In this document: in pieces, positions 7,496-15,863 of the stretch
How the letters are laid out: each line of letters opens with the position of its first letter
Numbering within the stretch: the stretch's first letter is position 1
Position numbers and translations under genes: made by a program
Notes under the pieces: model-generated
Database searches by the model: none
Seen by the model: the letters and a program-made list of their open reading frames with translations, nothing else
What the model was told of the DNA's origin: nothing
IMG/VR virus record: IMGVR_UViG_3300028388_000146
Coordinates: 1 to 21,272 of that record
Length of the DNA: 21,272 nucleotides
Source: a virus
Direction: 5' to 3' (one strand)

Positions 7496-8970
7496 CTATT
7501 GCCGCCCGGGATCACGTTCAGTCTCGGTATACCAAAACGCCAGTTATTAAACTCGGTGCCGTTTACTCTTAACCGTAGCTGCCTACCTGAGAAGCGAGCG
7601 CTAGTCGGGTTGCTCATCGTGTAAGGGCCGTGCGTAGACTCGCCGCCGTTTGGATAGAACCGCGTCTTAAATGTTAACGTAGCCTCTCCCTGAGTTTTCT
7701 CATCAGGGATAATCTCGTTTACCTTGACCACACTAGATCCAAAGACAACAGGTCCAGACTCTGCATGAGGCGCCACACCGCCGTGCGAGTATCCAATTTC
7801 GTGATCGTAGTGCTTGCCGCCATTACAAAACATAATAGGCTGCCTAAAGACGCCAGCGTCAAACCCGCTTGTACGTGCTAGTTCCCCGATATTCCAGTAG
7901 TTCTCTTTGTAGTTGTAGATTACGTAACGGTCGTTTTCGTTTGATCCGCCGCTAGGGTAGAACCACCACGCCTCGCCAAACTGCGAGTTATTCATTGCAA
8001 ACACTTTAGAACGTTGTGCTGTGTTCATATCGTTGAACACGTAATCAAGGACATCGCACTGCATTTCCTGTACTGAGGAGCCGTTGTACATGAAAAAGCC
8101 TTTCTGACCCATCCAGAATGCGCCCTCTGCATTAGGAACGCACGCATGACGCGATATAGCGCCACAAGAGGTGCCTACTCGCTCAAACTGGAACACAAGC
8201 TGCGGCCCAATATACGTCGCTGTATGGGCGTCTGTGGTCGTCAGAATAAGGGTCTTTCCTCGTAGTCTGTGCCCACTAAGGATCTCGCCATTTGTGCTGA
8301 GTTCAAAGTCACCGGCCTCGTTAGTCGCCGAGGGGGCCCAAGTGGTGTTGTCTTCTTTATCGCACCACTGGACCTTCCTCGGATTCCCGCCTGCCCCCAA
8401 AGCAAATAGGAATCTTTCTGCCGTTGTTACAAGGCCTAAGTTAGATGTCGGCGCGTTGCTGATCTGCGCAGCGACCACGCTAGTGTTTAGCTGCCACTCG
8501 TAAAGCTTGCCGTCGTCTACCGAGCACGCGACTAAGTATTCACCCCATGTATCGAGAGACCACGTCGTAGCCTCTTGGTATACACCGCTAGAAATACGTT
8601 GCGTACCGTAATAGTCCGTCCCGTAAAACCCGCCACCAAAGCCAATGTTTAAGGCTGCGTTTTCTGCGCCTGCCGTAAATCCAGCCGGGGTGATGTCTGT
8701 GACTGTCCCGGAGGGAGAGATATGAAAAAGCTTGTTGTACGTTCCCACGGCCATTTTTGTATCGAATGAGTTATCGACCCACCCAATTGAACCACGCACC
8801 GGCTTATCTAGCGTTGCCCCGCTCTTTTCGCGCTCCTGCCAGCCGCCTATTGGCCCTAAAGAGCCGCTACGCCAACGGACAAGGTTTACATCACGCCAGC
8901 GGTTAGCGCCTTCTAAATCCGTTCCGTGGCGGAATACGCCCGGCTGTATATCGAGAGCTTCAAATGCCAT
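7492..8970 (-). CDS. Beta-propeller tail protein, P22 gp10-like stabilization protein (492 aa)
   Basis: A 492-residue protein built of repeating beta blades. The N-terminus (IQPGVFRHGTDLEGANRWRD, about 8-27) followed by VNLVRWRSGSLGPIGGWQ is typical of the phage 'stabilization protein' family that includes P22 gp10, a component of the short tail hub or nozzle that closes the portal channel after packaging. Blade-like segments recur, for example WGEYLVACSVDDGKLYEWQL, FWMGQKGFFMYNGSSVQEM and RYVIYNYKENYWNIGEL. The C-terminus is also strand-rich (LRLRVNGTEFNNWRFGIPRL). It starts at a TAATG junction with the 176-residue gene. Its presence argues for a podovirus with a P22-like tail. The fold is clear; exact equivalence to gp10 is inferred. 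Confidence 0.75.
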   Translation of the reverse strand: MAFEALDIQPGVFRHGTDLEGANRWRDVNLVRWRSGSLGPIGGWQEREKSGATLDKPVRGSIGWVDNSFDTKMAVGTYNKLFHISPSGTVTDITPAGFTAGAENAALNIGFGGGFYGTDYYGTQRISSGVYQEATTWSLDTWGEYLVACSVDDGKLYEWQLNTSVVAAQISNAPTSNLGLVTTAERFLFALGAGGNPRKVQWCDKEDNTTWAPSATNEAGDFELSTNGEILSGHRLRGKTLILTTTDAHTATYIGPQLVFQFERVGTSCGAISRHACVPNAEGAFWMGQKGFFMYNGSSVQEMQCDVLDYVFNDMNTAQRSKVFAMNNSQFGEAWWFYPSGGSNENDRYVIYNYKENYWNIGELARTSGFDAGVFRQPIMFCNGGKHYDHEIGYSHGGVAPHAESGPVVFGSSVVKVNEIIPDEKTQGEATLTFKTRFYPNGGESTHGPYTMSNPTSARFSGRQLRLRVNGTEFNNWRFGIPRLNVIPGGNR

Positions 8971-9500
8971 TACACACCACCACTAACCGACATTGTGATT
9001 GTTGCCGTATCCTGCACTGTAGACGTTGCGACGTCTCGAACAGACACGGATAAAATGACTGACGCATCGGGACCAGTAGAACTTAAGGTCCAAGACTGCG
9101 CCGATGATATCGTTGTGTACGAATTTAGCGTCCCAGTCAGCGCGCCCGTGGCCCCCGTAGCCGTAACTCTTACCTGATAGTCTGAGCCGATCCCTGTAGT
9201 GGTTGGCTCGTACCAATTTGTATCGCTGTACGTCGTTGTGTTTCCGGTAGCGGTGATTGTGCCGTTAGTGTTTAGCCTAAAGGTGACCGATGACGAACCA
9301 ATGCCAAAGTCAGACAATGAGCCGTCGTCGATTGCGACGGTAATGTTAGACGTGCCATAGAAGTCAGTAATGGCGATCTCGCCCGAGGCAGGCACTCCGG
9401 TTGCTGCTGAGTAATACTCAGATATAGCAATAGGATTAGAGCCACCAAACTCCGTTTGGATTTCGCTGAGAGATATCGCACCACTACTCTGCAAAGCCAT
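8970..9500 (-). CDS. Tail-associated protein with Ig-like C-terminus (176 aa)
   Basis: A 176-residue protein with two parts. Residues about 1-50 match a small N-terminal domain common in phage tail and fibre proteins: LQSSGAISLSEIQTEFGGSN, then ISEYYSAATGVPASGEIAI and DFYG. Residues 51-176 are Thr/Ser/Gly-rich beta sequence resembling a bacterial-type immunoglobulin fold, with strands such as SSVTFRLNTNGTITATGN and DYQVRVTATGA and an ending in ATITMSVSGG. Ig-like domains on phage tails often bind host surface carbohydrate weakly. The gene starts at a TAATG junction and is followed by another. No enzymatic signature is present. Confidence 0.65.
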   Translation of the reverse strand: MALQSSGAISLSEIQTEFGGSNPIAISEYYSAATGVPASGEIAITDFYGTSNITVAIDDGSLSDFGIGSSSVTFRLNTNGTITATGNTTTYSDTNWYEPTTTGIGSDYQVRVTATGATGALTGTLNSYTTISSAQSWTLSSTGPDASVILSVSVRDVATSTVQDTATITMSVSGGV

Positions 9501-10159
9501 TAGATGGTACCAAATGCGGTTACGTCGTTAGCTGATGTTACTGCGCCGTTTGTTCCGACCTTAAAAACATCAGTGCCGTTATATTCAAAAACAAGCTCGT
9601 TTGTATCAAGCTTTATTGTCCAGTCGCCTAGAGCAAGAGTCGTCGCTTTGACCTCCCCGGCCGCGCTGTAAATCACGCCTTTGCTGTTTACTACCGTGCC
9701 TGCTAAAGCGCCGTCTAAGACGTTTATTTCTGTCGCTGATGCCGAGATAGCATTGAGCTTGTTAAGGTTGCCTGTGGTCGCCAGAGAGCCGTCTAAGACG
9801 TTTATCTCGGCCGCTGTAGCCGTGACACCATCCATGATGTTTAGCTCAGCAGTAGACGCCGTAATTCCGTCTAGTGCGTTAAGCTCGGCCGCTGTGGCGG
9901 TTATGCCGTCGAGAGCGTTTAACTCTGAGGCAGTTGCTGTGACGCCATCAAGGATGTTCAGCTCTGCAGCCGTAGCAGTTACTGCAGTGCCGCCGACCTG
10001 CCATGAGCCTTCGGTTAGGTTAGGCTGGATTGCTGTGGTCCCGTCCAAAAGATCGTCAATAGAGTCGAAGTTGGTGTTGATCTTCGTTCCCCACGTGTCC
10101 TCTGACGCGCCGACCTCTGGCTTCGTAAGCGAATAGGTTGTGGTTGTAGTATCTGCCAT
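9500..10159 (-). CDS. Fibre-like protein with seven 13-residue repeats (219 aa)
   Basis: A 219-residue protein. Residues about 6-40 ([20 protein letters not shown] followed by [15 protein letters not shown]) form an N-terminal attachment motif common in tail fibres. Residues 62-152 are seven tandem 13-residue units of consensus ATAAELNxLDGxT; unit six is the most divergent ([13 protein letters not shown]). Such xLDG repeats are frequent in phage fibres and are thought to form slender trimeric shafts. The C-terminus is a short beta domain ([20 protein letters not shown]). It starts six bases after the previous stop. It probably forms a small fibre or a connector next to the tailspike. Direct evidence is the repeat and the N-terminal motif. 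Confidence 0.7.
   Translation of the reverse strand: MADTTTTTYSLTKPEVGASEDTWGTKINTNFDSIDDLLDGTTAIQPNLTEGSWQVGGTAVTATAAELNILDGVTATASELNALDGITATAAELNALDGITASTAELNIMDGVTATAAEINVLDGSLATTGNLNKLNAISASATEINVLDGALAGTVVNSKGVIYSAAGEVKATTLALGDWTIKLDTNELVFEYNGTDVFKVGTNGAVTSANDVTAFGTI
9704..9976 (-). repeat. Seven tandem 39-bp (13-codon) coding repeats
   Basis: Within the 219-residue fibre-like gene, seven in-frame units of 39 bases encode ATAAELNxLDGxT variants. Units 1-5 are close to each other, unit 6 is diverged, and unit 7 partly returns to the consensus. Phase is kept exactly at 39 bases, so copy number can change without frameshift. Confidence 0.85.
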
Positions 10160-10165
10160 GTCTAA

Positions 10166-10426
10166 TTACCCGAATGGATTAGCTGTAGTATAAATTTTTG
10201 TCCAACCGCCCTCTACCTCGGGGACGTCTGTCCACGTATCTGCTGGCTCATCAATATCGTCCCATATCCTTACGGAGATGAATGTAGAGCCCATAAAAAC
10301 GGCGCTCGTAGGAGGACGAATATCCTCTATGTATCCTTGTTCTGCGAACTCGTTGCCATCCAGCACATAACCATCGACCACGTAAGTTGCCGGGATAGTG
10401 ACTGCTGATGATAGGATTGTAGCCAC
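10166..10426 (-). CDS. Hypothetical small structural protein (86 aa)
   Basis: An 86-residue acidic protein I do not recognise. It is mostly short beta strands (TYVVDGYVLDGNEF, then TSAVFMGSTFISVRIWDDI) and ends with GGWTKIYTTANPFG, resembling the C-terminal ends of phage proteins with a 'W..iyt..npf' strand. It begins at ATG 10426, 13 bases after the previous stop, and is surrounded by tail genes, so a virion-associated or assembly role is likely. Nothing in the sequence identifies a catalytic function. Confidence 0.5.
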   Translation of the reverse strand: MATILSSAVTIPATYVVDGYVLDGNEFAEQGYIEDIRPPTSAVFMGSTFISVRIWDDIDEPADTWTDVPEVEGGWTKIYTTANPFG

Positions 10427-10439
10427 GTTTAACTCCTAA

Positions 10440-10763
10440 TTAAGTCCACGGGAGGCCAGACTCTACGTTTTCTGGATCAGGCTGCGGCAAGCTGCTCTGC
10501 AGCCCCGACTCAATCATCGCCTTATCTATTCCAGTCACACTGGTATCCCATACCCACGAAAGTACAACGTCTTCTGTCAGGTCGTTATAAGGGATAAAAT
10601 CGGCACTTGAGGCGTCGTATGTAAACTGGTTTTCGCCATACGCTTTTTCTGTGTACGGTGCGCCATCTACTGTAATTGGGTCGCTTTCGACCTCCCAACT
10701 AACAGCAATCACGCCTCCGTCCGTCGTTATGTGCTGCATTTGTGTTACTGTCCAATTAGCCAT
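10440..10763 (-). CDS. Conserved small phage protein, MANWTV family (107 aa)
   Basis: A 107-residue acidic protein beginning MANWTVTQMQHITTDGGV. The sequence 'ANWTV...DGGV..V.WEV' followed by a 'F.PY.DLTED.V..WVW' region (FIPYNDLTEDVVLSWVW, about 56-72) matches a family I associate with tail-fibre neighbourhoods of marine phages. The C-terminus is Pro-rich and ends in PW.T, probably flexible. The molecular role is unknown; the consistent position near fibre genes suggests a structural or assembly role. The start ATG overlaps the stop of the ParB-like gene by eight bases (ATGGCTAA). Confidence 0.55.
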   Translation of the reverse strand: MANWTVTQMQHITTDGGVIAVSWEVESDPITVDGAPYTEKAYGENQFTYDASSADFIPYNDLTEDVVLSWVWDTSVTGIDKAMIESGLQSSLPQPDPENVESGLPWT

Positions 10764-11067
10764 TATCTCTCCAATTTATTTCAATGTACTCTTCGGGTAA
10801 AAACGTGTATTCAAGCTCAGCTATTTCTCTCTGCAGTCGTGGTATTTGTGACAAGTCGTCTATGGTGATAGCTGGAATTTCTTCCCATCCATTTAGCACC
10901 GCGTACTGCAGCCGACATCCTCCAATAATTAAGTTGCCAGCACTATCTACGACAATAGGATTAATCATCCCGTGCTTGTCTATGTGCTCGTGGATCAAGC
11001 GCTGACGCTTAAAAATCGCCCAATGCCTTGGATCGCTCTCGCCAGTTTTTATTTCACTTACTTTCAA
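10756..11067 (-). CDS. ParB/sulfiredoxin-fold protein (103 aa), TTG start
   Basis: A 103-residue protein with a minimal ParB-like N-terminal (ParB/Srx) fold: DPRHWAIFKRQRLIHEHIDK (12-31), then GMINPIVVDSAGNLIIGGCR (33-52), LQYAVLNGWEEIPAITI (53-69), and a helical C-terminus (RLQREIAELEYTFL). 'G.I.PI.VD..G.LI.GG.R..A....W..IP' is the ParB box arrangement used for nucleotide or DNA binding. The motif reads GGCR at 49-52, and sulfiredoxins carry their catalytic Cys in GGCHR. There is no HTH domain, so this is not a plasmid-partition ParB. The start is TTG at 11067, inside the last codons of the tailspike gene (14-base overlap); the next ATG is at residue 34 and would cut the fold. Function next to fibre genes is unknown. 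Confidence 0.65.
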   Translation of the reverse strand: MKVSEIKTGESDPRHWAIFKRQRLIHEHIDKHGMINPIVVDSAGNLIIGGCRLQYAVLNGWEEIPAITIDDLSQIPRLQREIAELEYTFLPEEYIEINWRDNG

Positions 11068-14000
11068 GTTCTGCCACCCGAGCGCGAAGCTCTTGTATCT
11101 CCTTAACTAACATCGGGACAAGCTTTGAGTAATCCACACCCATCATGTCCTCTTCCGTGTCTCCTGTAGCGACAGCCTCTGGTGCAACCTGTTGCAGTTC
11201 CTGTGCAACCATTCCGAACTGCTGGTGCTCGCCGGATTCCTTCCAGTCAAATGATCTAACCTGAATTTGATCAATCAAGTTAGAAGCAGAAGGGGCGTCT
11301 ACGATATTTTCTTTTAACCGACGGTCTGAGGTTGTTGAGTAATTAACGCTGCCGCCGAGGACTTGAATAAATCCTTTCTCGGAACCGTTATATCTGAAGG
11401 TTTGAATCTTGCCGGTAGTGCTTGTGCGGTTTAACTGGACATTGTTGTTGTTTCTGGTGCAATTAAATAGCGCGTTAGACATCGTCAGCTGCCCAGTAAA
11501 GGTGTCCCCGGTCGTCCTTGCTACGCTAGAATCAACAGCTAAAGATACGCTGCCGCTTGTGCCGCCTCCACTTAACCCATCTCCTGCCGTAACATTCGTA
11601 ATATCTCCAGTATTCGACGTGTAGCCATTTGGGTTAGACGCCGGGTAGTAATATGATCCGTGCTGACCATCTAAAGTGTCAGCATCGAGACCACTCTGAG
11701 CGTTCATCCAGCTAACGAATGCGGTGTTTGTCATCGTTCTAATATAGTTATCAGATGACCCGTTATCATTTCTAAAGGCTATTCGTGCGCTTGTGGATGG
11801 CGCTGAGGTTTGTGATGGATAAGTAGAACGCAGCAAGCGAGTGAAAATATCAGCAGAACCGTTTCTCAGTACTACAGTGTTTGCTGTGGCCGACGCAGAA
11901 GACTGGTATCCGTCTAGCGTGTCTGCATCAGACGCTATTGGATTATTATTAGCAAGAGTAGCATCAACATTTTGAAATGCACTGGCCTCAAAAGATATTG
12001 TAGTTCCTGTTGCATAAGCATCAATATCTGCAGAGAATCCTATCGTCCAATCACGGCATGTGATTTGTGGATAACTCCAAGCTGTATTTAATTCGCCTAT
12101 GTAGATACAGTTATTTGTTCCATCATGACCAAAACGAACTGTAAAATTCCTATTAGAATTTGTCGTATGTACAATAGCAGTTTCATTTGCCCATTCATTT
12201 GAGCCATCACTTTGATATAGATAACCACCTATAAAAACAGAAACTGATTCTTTAGCACCATAATCAAAAATATCTACCCAACCGCACATCATGTCTGCAG
12301 CGCCATCTACTGGGAATGCTATTTTTATGGCGCCGGTAACGGAACCAGCGCTTGAGATATACTGAGCTAATACCGGAACATATCCACCTGATGCGCTTTT
12401 TTCATATATTAAACCGCTATTAGCACCAGTGATCTTAAGTACATTTGAAAGTGTATCGTTTGCGTCTGATCGCAAGAACTGTGAAGAATCAATGCCGTCT
12501 AGCGTCCCAGCCGACCCAGTAATGTTGATACCCCATGTACCACTAGCGTCTCCGCCCGTGCGAGTAGGCACATTCAAAGAAGACCGCATGCCAGTAGCGT
12601 TGTTCTTACGAACGTAGTCGTCTGTCGAACTATAGAAGACTGTATCTGAATTGCGCGTGGTAGCAGCGTGGGTCATGTTGAGATACGCAGCTCTAAGATA
12701 ACCAGAGCCATGAAGCTCGACGGCAGCGTCCTTAATCAGAGCACTGTCCCAACCAACCACGTCTCGCCAGCCTGAGGGTGCGTCAGTAGGTGTGGCTACG
12801 TTTAGTGTCACACTGCCGCTTGTGCCGCCTCCACTTAAGCTAGTTCCTGCTGTGACGTTTGTAATATCTCCAACATTAGACGTGTAACCGTTCGGGTTAG
12901 AGGCCGGGTAATAATATGACCCGTGCTGACCATCAAGCAGGTCAGCATCTAACCCAGAGCCAGAGCCATCGTTACCTGAGTGCCAATACGAGTTATTTGA
13001 GTCAAATTTTGTTGTGCCGCCCGCAACAAGCCTAACTCTGTCATCGGTAAATTGAAGGTATGTGTTGGTGTCACCCGCATGAGTCAAAAGCGACGGTATC
13101 TCAACAGACGTTGGCTCTACTTTTAACCCGGTGCTCAAGCTAACTGGAGTTCCGCTGGTCACTGCGGCAGAGGACACCTCTAAACTCATGGACCCAGCGC
13201 CGGTTGTGCTGTCTGTATTCACCTCTATTCGAGCAGACTGTCCGTCTTGCTCGGGCGTGCCAGATCTATGATTAAAGGTTACGTTAGCGTTTCCATAACC
13301 ATCGTTAACAGTTAACGCTACGCCTCCGCTACCAGATCCTGATTGCACAGTCCCCGCAGTAGTAAGACCTCCTACGGTAATACCTTGGTTTGTTGAGGTT
13401 CCACGGTCGCAGACGTTGTCTAATGTAAATGCAGAAAGAGCCTGACCACCAAGTGTGTCAGCATCTATCGTGCTTGAGCTTGTCAAATAGCCTGCAGTGC
13501 TGTGATCGCCCCAACCGTATGCTGTGTCCCAATTGGCTACGTTAGCGTCGGAAGCGCCTGTGATAGTTCCTCCGACGAAGTTACCAAACCCATTAATGCC
13601 TTTAGTATCGCCATCGACGAAGAACCCGCCATCCGCTCGGATGTAACGAGGAGTGTAGATGTTCTTGGCTGTGTGCTGGTTGATGCGTAGCCAAGTTGTA
13701 TCGTGACAGCCGATCTCACCCATAGCAGTGGTGTTGTGAAAAAACTGAAGGTGATCTGACGTTGAGTTACCTTTTTTGTAGATACGGATTTCGTCGTCCG
13801 CTCCTGAGCCGTCACCTACGTCCAATCTAGCGTTAACCTGAAGCTCCCCCGTCATGGTTCCGCCAGACTTAGGCAGCAAGGCCGAGACGTCAGTGTCAGG
13901 AGCTTCAAGAGCAAAGTAACCAGAGCTTCCTGCGCCCTTGATGAACGTCATGGTTTTGCCGGCCTTTATGGTGCCGATCGTAGCTCCGGTAAACCCCTCC

Positions 14001-15856
14001 GAATAGTTACGTATTCCAATGTCTCCGGTGCTTGAAGGATCGTTCTGTATTACAAATATACGCCCTTCAGGTACCCGACTACCGTCAGGCAGGAATATAG
14101 CCCTTGTCGACGCCATCTCGAAGTTAAAGAAAGTACCGATGTCGTCTTCGTCAATAGTGTAGGAGGAGTCAACTGCTGTAGCGCCTCCAAGACGGCCATA
14201 CCCGACGCTGCCTAATGAGTGTATAGCATTACGTGCGTCTATGTGGGCGGGAGGGCCGACGGCGATGTCTGGATCGTACTCTCGGTATAGCGTGTCAGCA
14301 GGATCTGTAGGCACAGTCTGGAAAAGACCGTTTTCCATATCAGACCACTGGTTACGTTCTAGTCTTGGAAGGATTCCGGTAAAGAGGTCAATGGACTGGT
14401 CAAGTGCTGTAAAGTCCGTAGAGTTTTTCAGATCGAAGAAGAAGGTGTTGTTCTCCGCTAGTCCGATGTCAGTCTGGTTTGAACGAGGCGCAGTCACATT
14501 AAGGAAAGCACCTACAGGACGGAAAACATAGTTACCATCGAGCTTAACAGTGTCGATTTCAGCAAGGTCGACACAGGCTCCAGAAATAAACTTTGCAGCC
14601 ACTCCAGCGCTAGACCTAGATCCGCTTAAAATGAAGCAATTCTTCATGTTTAGATTGCGCAGGCTGTCGGTGTCTGCCTTTACGTAATTGACGCCTATTT
14701 TCTTGGTGTTTTCAAAGTAAGCGTTGTCTAAGTAAAGCTGCCGTATGGTTCCGCCTTCGACATAAATTCCATATCGCAATGCGTTTTGTACGGTTGAATT
14801 TTGCAGTGCAACATTAACGAACTCGCCTTCCACATAATGAATACAATCCTGCCACGTATCGATTAAGCTGTTGCGTATAGTCCATTCGCCGGCCAAGGTA
14901 TAAGTTCCGCCTACAAGGCCCTTCCCAGTGCTGTTTGTTTTCGGGTCAAGATTCTCTTCGCCGACATCAGTTGGTCCAAATACGAAACAGCGCTCCATAT
15001 TGAAAAACCAGCTAGAACGAGCTACAACGCCATCGCCATTTATGCCTAACTGCTTAACCGAGCAGTAACTCATCGACATATCAGGGCAGGACATAGCTGT
15101 GATTACCGCGCCGGAGTTGTTGGCGATAAAGGTAATATGCTCGGCCTCCCACTTGCGTGCGGGGATGCCTCCTAGTTGCTCGTCGTCGTCCTCTGCGATG
15201 ATTATGCCGTCGCCTGTGGCGTCGAGCACCGTCCCGTAAAGTTTTTCTTTGGATGCGGCTGCCATTGATGTGCCGTTTGACTCAATGCGGCGCAAATTTG
15301 ACACGTTAATGCTTCCGGCGCCTAGAAGGCGGATACGGCCGCTCCGGCGGCTCTTACTGGTTATAATCACCTTCTGCCCTGCGGTAGCGGCTGTGGTAAG
15401 CGTGATAGTGCCACCCGCAATGTTCCCAGCGCCGGTAATTGTAAAGGCAGTAGTTACCGATCCGGCCACCTTAACTTCTAAATCATCCGCGTTATCAGCT
15501 TCGAAGTCATATGCAAAGGTGCTCTGAGTAGTGCTTTCTGGCACTTCATAGGCGTTTCTGTAGTTAAAGTATAGTTTAGTGAATACGTAGTGACCGTCAG
15601 GAAAGAATACAGTCCCTATGTCGTTCTTAGCCGCGTAGTTGATAGCCGACTGAATCTCATCGGTCTCATCCTGTGTGCCGTCACCCTTAGCGCCAAAGTC
15701 TTTGACGTTTAGGTAATCACCGCCAATACCTTTGATCTCGCCAGCATCATTGACATAAAGCCGCTGCGCTTCTGTATCTATAGCCACCTCGCCACTGACG
15801 AGGTCACTCGTAGTTGGTGTTGTAGTTCCGCGCTTTAGCTTAATTGTCTGACTCAT
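11054..15856 (-). CDS. Tailspike / long fibre with pectate-lyase-like beta-helix and S74 chaperone (1600 aa)
   Basis: A 1600-residue receptor-binding protein. Residues 1-45 (MSQTIKLKRGTT, then SGEVAIDTEAQRLYVND) form an Mtd-like N-terminal attachment domain. Residues about 49-480 begin with YLNVKDFGAKGDGTQDETD and continue through ring-like short strands, matching the pectate-lyase-type right-handed beta-helix of depolymerase tailspikes, so it may cut host polysaccharide. The middle (about 480-1500) is repetitive fibre sequence with TLDGQ/TLGGQ elements and one pair of long repeats. Residues 1510-1600 are the intramolecular chaperone (peptidase S74): SDRRLKENI carries the Ser1510-Lys1515 dyad known from endosialidases, where self-cleavage occurs next to the Ser. 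The C-terminus is a coiled-coil helix (KEIQELRARVAELES). It starts at a TAATG junction. Catalytic residues of the beta-helix cannot be assigned by eye. Confidence 0.85.
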   Translation of the reverse strand: MSQTIKLKRGTTTPTTSDLVSGEVAIDTEAQRLYVNDAGEIKGIGGDYLNVKDFGAKGDGTQDETDEIQSAINYAAKNDIGTVFFPDGHYVFTKLYFNYRNAYEVPESTTQSTFAYDFEADNADDLEVKVAGSVTTAFTITGAGNIAGGTITLTTAATAGQKVIITSKSRRSGRIRLLGAGSINVSNLRRIESNGTSMAAASKEKLYGTVLDATGDGIIIAEDDDEQLGGIPARKWEAEHITFIANNSGAVITAMSCPDMSMSYCSVKQLGINGDGVVARSSWFFNMERCFVFGPTDVGEENLDPKTNSTGKGLVGGTYTLAGEWTIRNSLIDTWQDCIHYVEGEFVNVALQNSTVQNALRYGIYVEGGTIRQLYLDNAYFENTKKIGVNYVKADTDSLRNLNMKNCFILSGSRSSAGVAAKFISGACVDLAEIDTVKLDGNYVFRPVGAFLNVTAPRSNQTDIGLAENNTFFFDLKNSTDFTALDQSIDLFTGILPRLERNQWSDMENGLFQTVPTDPADTLYREYDPDIAVGPPAHIDARNAIHSLGSVGYGRLGGATAVDSSYTIDEDDIGTFFNFEMASTRAIFLPDGSRVPEGRIFVIQNDPSSTGDIGIRNYSEGFTGATIGTIKAGKTMTFIKGAGSSGYFALEAPDTDVSALLPKSGGTMTGELQVNARLDVGDGSGADDEIRIYKKGNSTSDHLQFFHNTTAMGEIGCHDTTWLRINQHTAKNIYTPRYIRADGGFFVDGDTKGINGFGNFVGGTITGASDANVANWDTAYGWGDHSTAGYLTSSSTIDADTLGGQALSAFTLDNVCDRGTSTNQGITVGGLTTAGTVQSGSGSGGVALTVNDGYGNANVTFNHRSGTPEQDGQSARIEVNTDSTTGAGSMSLEVSSAAVTSGTPVSLSTGLKVEPTSVEIPSLLTHAGDTNTYLQFTDDRVRLVAGGTTKFDSNNSYWHSGNDGSGSGLDADLLDGQHGSYYYPASNPNGYTSNVGDITNVTAGTSLSGGGTSGSVTLNVATPTDAPSGWRDVVGWDSALIKDAAVELHGSGYLRAAYLNMTHAATTRNSDTVFYSSTDDYVRKNNATGMRSSLNVPTRTGGDASGTWGINITGSAGTLDGIDSSQFLRSDANDTLSNVLKITGANSGLIYEKSASGGYVPVLAQYISSAGSVTGAIKIAFPVDGAADMMCGWVDIFDYGAKESVSVFIGGYLYQSDGSNEWANETAIVHTTNSNRNFTVRFGHDGTNNCIYIGELNTAWSYPQITCRDWTIGFSADIDAYATGTTISFEASAFQNVDATLANNNPIASDADTLDGYQSSASATANTVVLRNGSADIFTRLLRSTYPSQTSAPSTSARIAFRNDNGSSDNYIRTMTNTAFVSWMNAQSGLDADTLDGQHGSYYYPASNPNGYTSNTGDITNVTAGDGLSGGGTSGSVSLAVDSSVARTTGDTFTGQLTMSNALFNCTRNNNNVQLNRTSTTGKIQTFRYNGSEKGFIQVLGGSVNYSTTSDRRLKENIVDAPSASNLIDQIQVRSFDWKESGEHQQFGMVAQELQQVAPEAVATGDTEEDMMGVDYSKLVPMLVKEIQELRARVAELESK
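11550..11694 (-). repeat. Intragenic repeat in tailspike gene, copy B
   Basis: About 145 bases resembling 12813-12957 in the same gene and frame. Both encode DGQHGSYYYPASNPNGYTSN followed by GDITNVTAG and SLSGGG/GLSGGGTSGSV. Differences are mostly at third codon positions, so selection on the protein has kept the copies alike after duplication. Confidence 0.8.
12813..12957 (-). repeat. Intragenic repeat in tailspike gene, copy A
   Basis: Partner of the repeat at 11550-11694. The two copies flank the 1.1-kb segment that includes the AT-rich insert at about 11940-12300, so recombination between them could remove or swap that segment in frame. Confidence 0.8.
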
Positions 15857-15863
15857 TAGTACG
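15831..15863 (-). repeat. Duplicated fibre-gene junction, copy 2
   Basis: A 33-base stretch spanning the stop of the 286-codon gene and the start of the tailspike. It matches 16691-16723 at 28 of 33 positions by hand alignment, including TACTAATGA and CAGACAATTAAG on the minus strand. It holds a TAATG stop-start overlap. Confidence 0.75.

Noticed and set aside
9704-9976. CRISPR-like array
   Set aside because: The 39-base units are contiguous without spacers and encode an in-frame fibre repeat.
9681-10136. Plus-strand open frame opposite the fibre repeats (151 codons)
   Set aside because: It is the antisense shadow of the 39-base repeat and shows the same periodicity; no ribosome site or homology is apparent.
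10756-11067. Plasmid-type ParB partition protein
   Set aside because: It is only 103 residues, lacks the HTH and dimer domains, and no ParA or parS-like sites are present.
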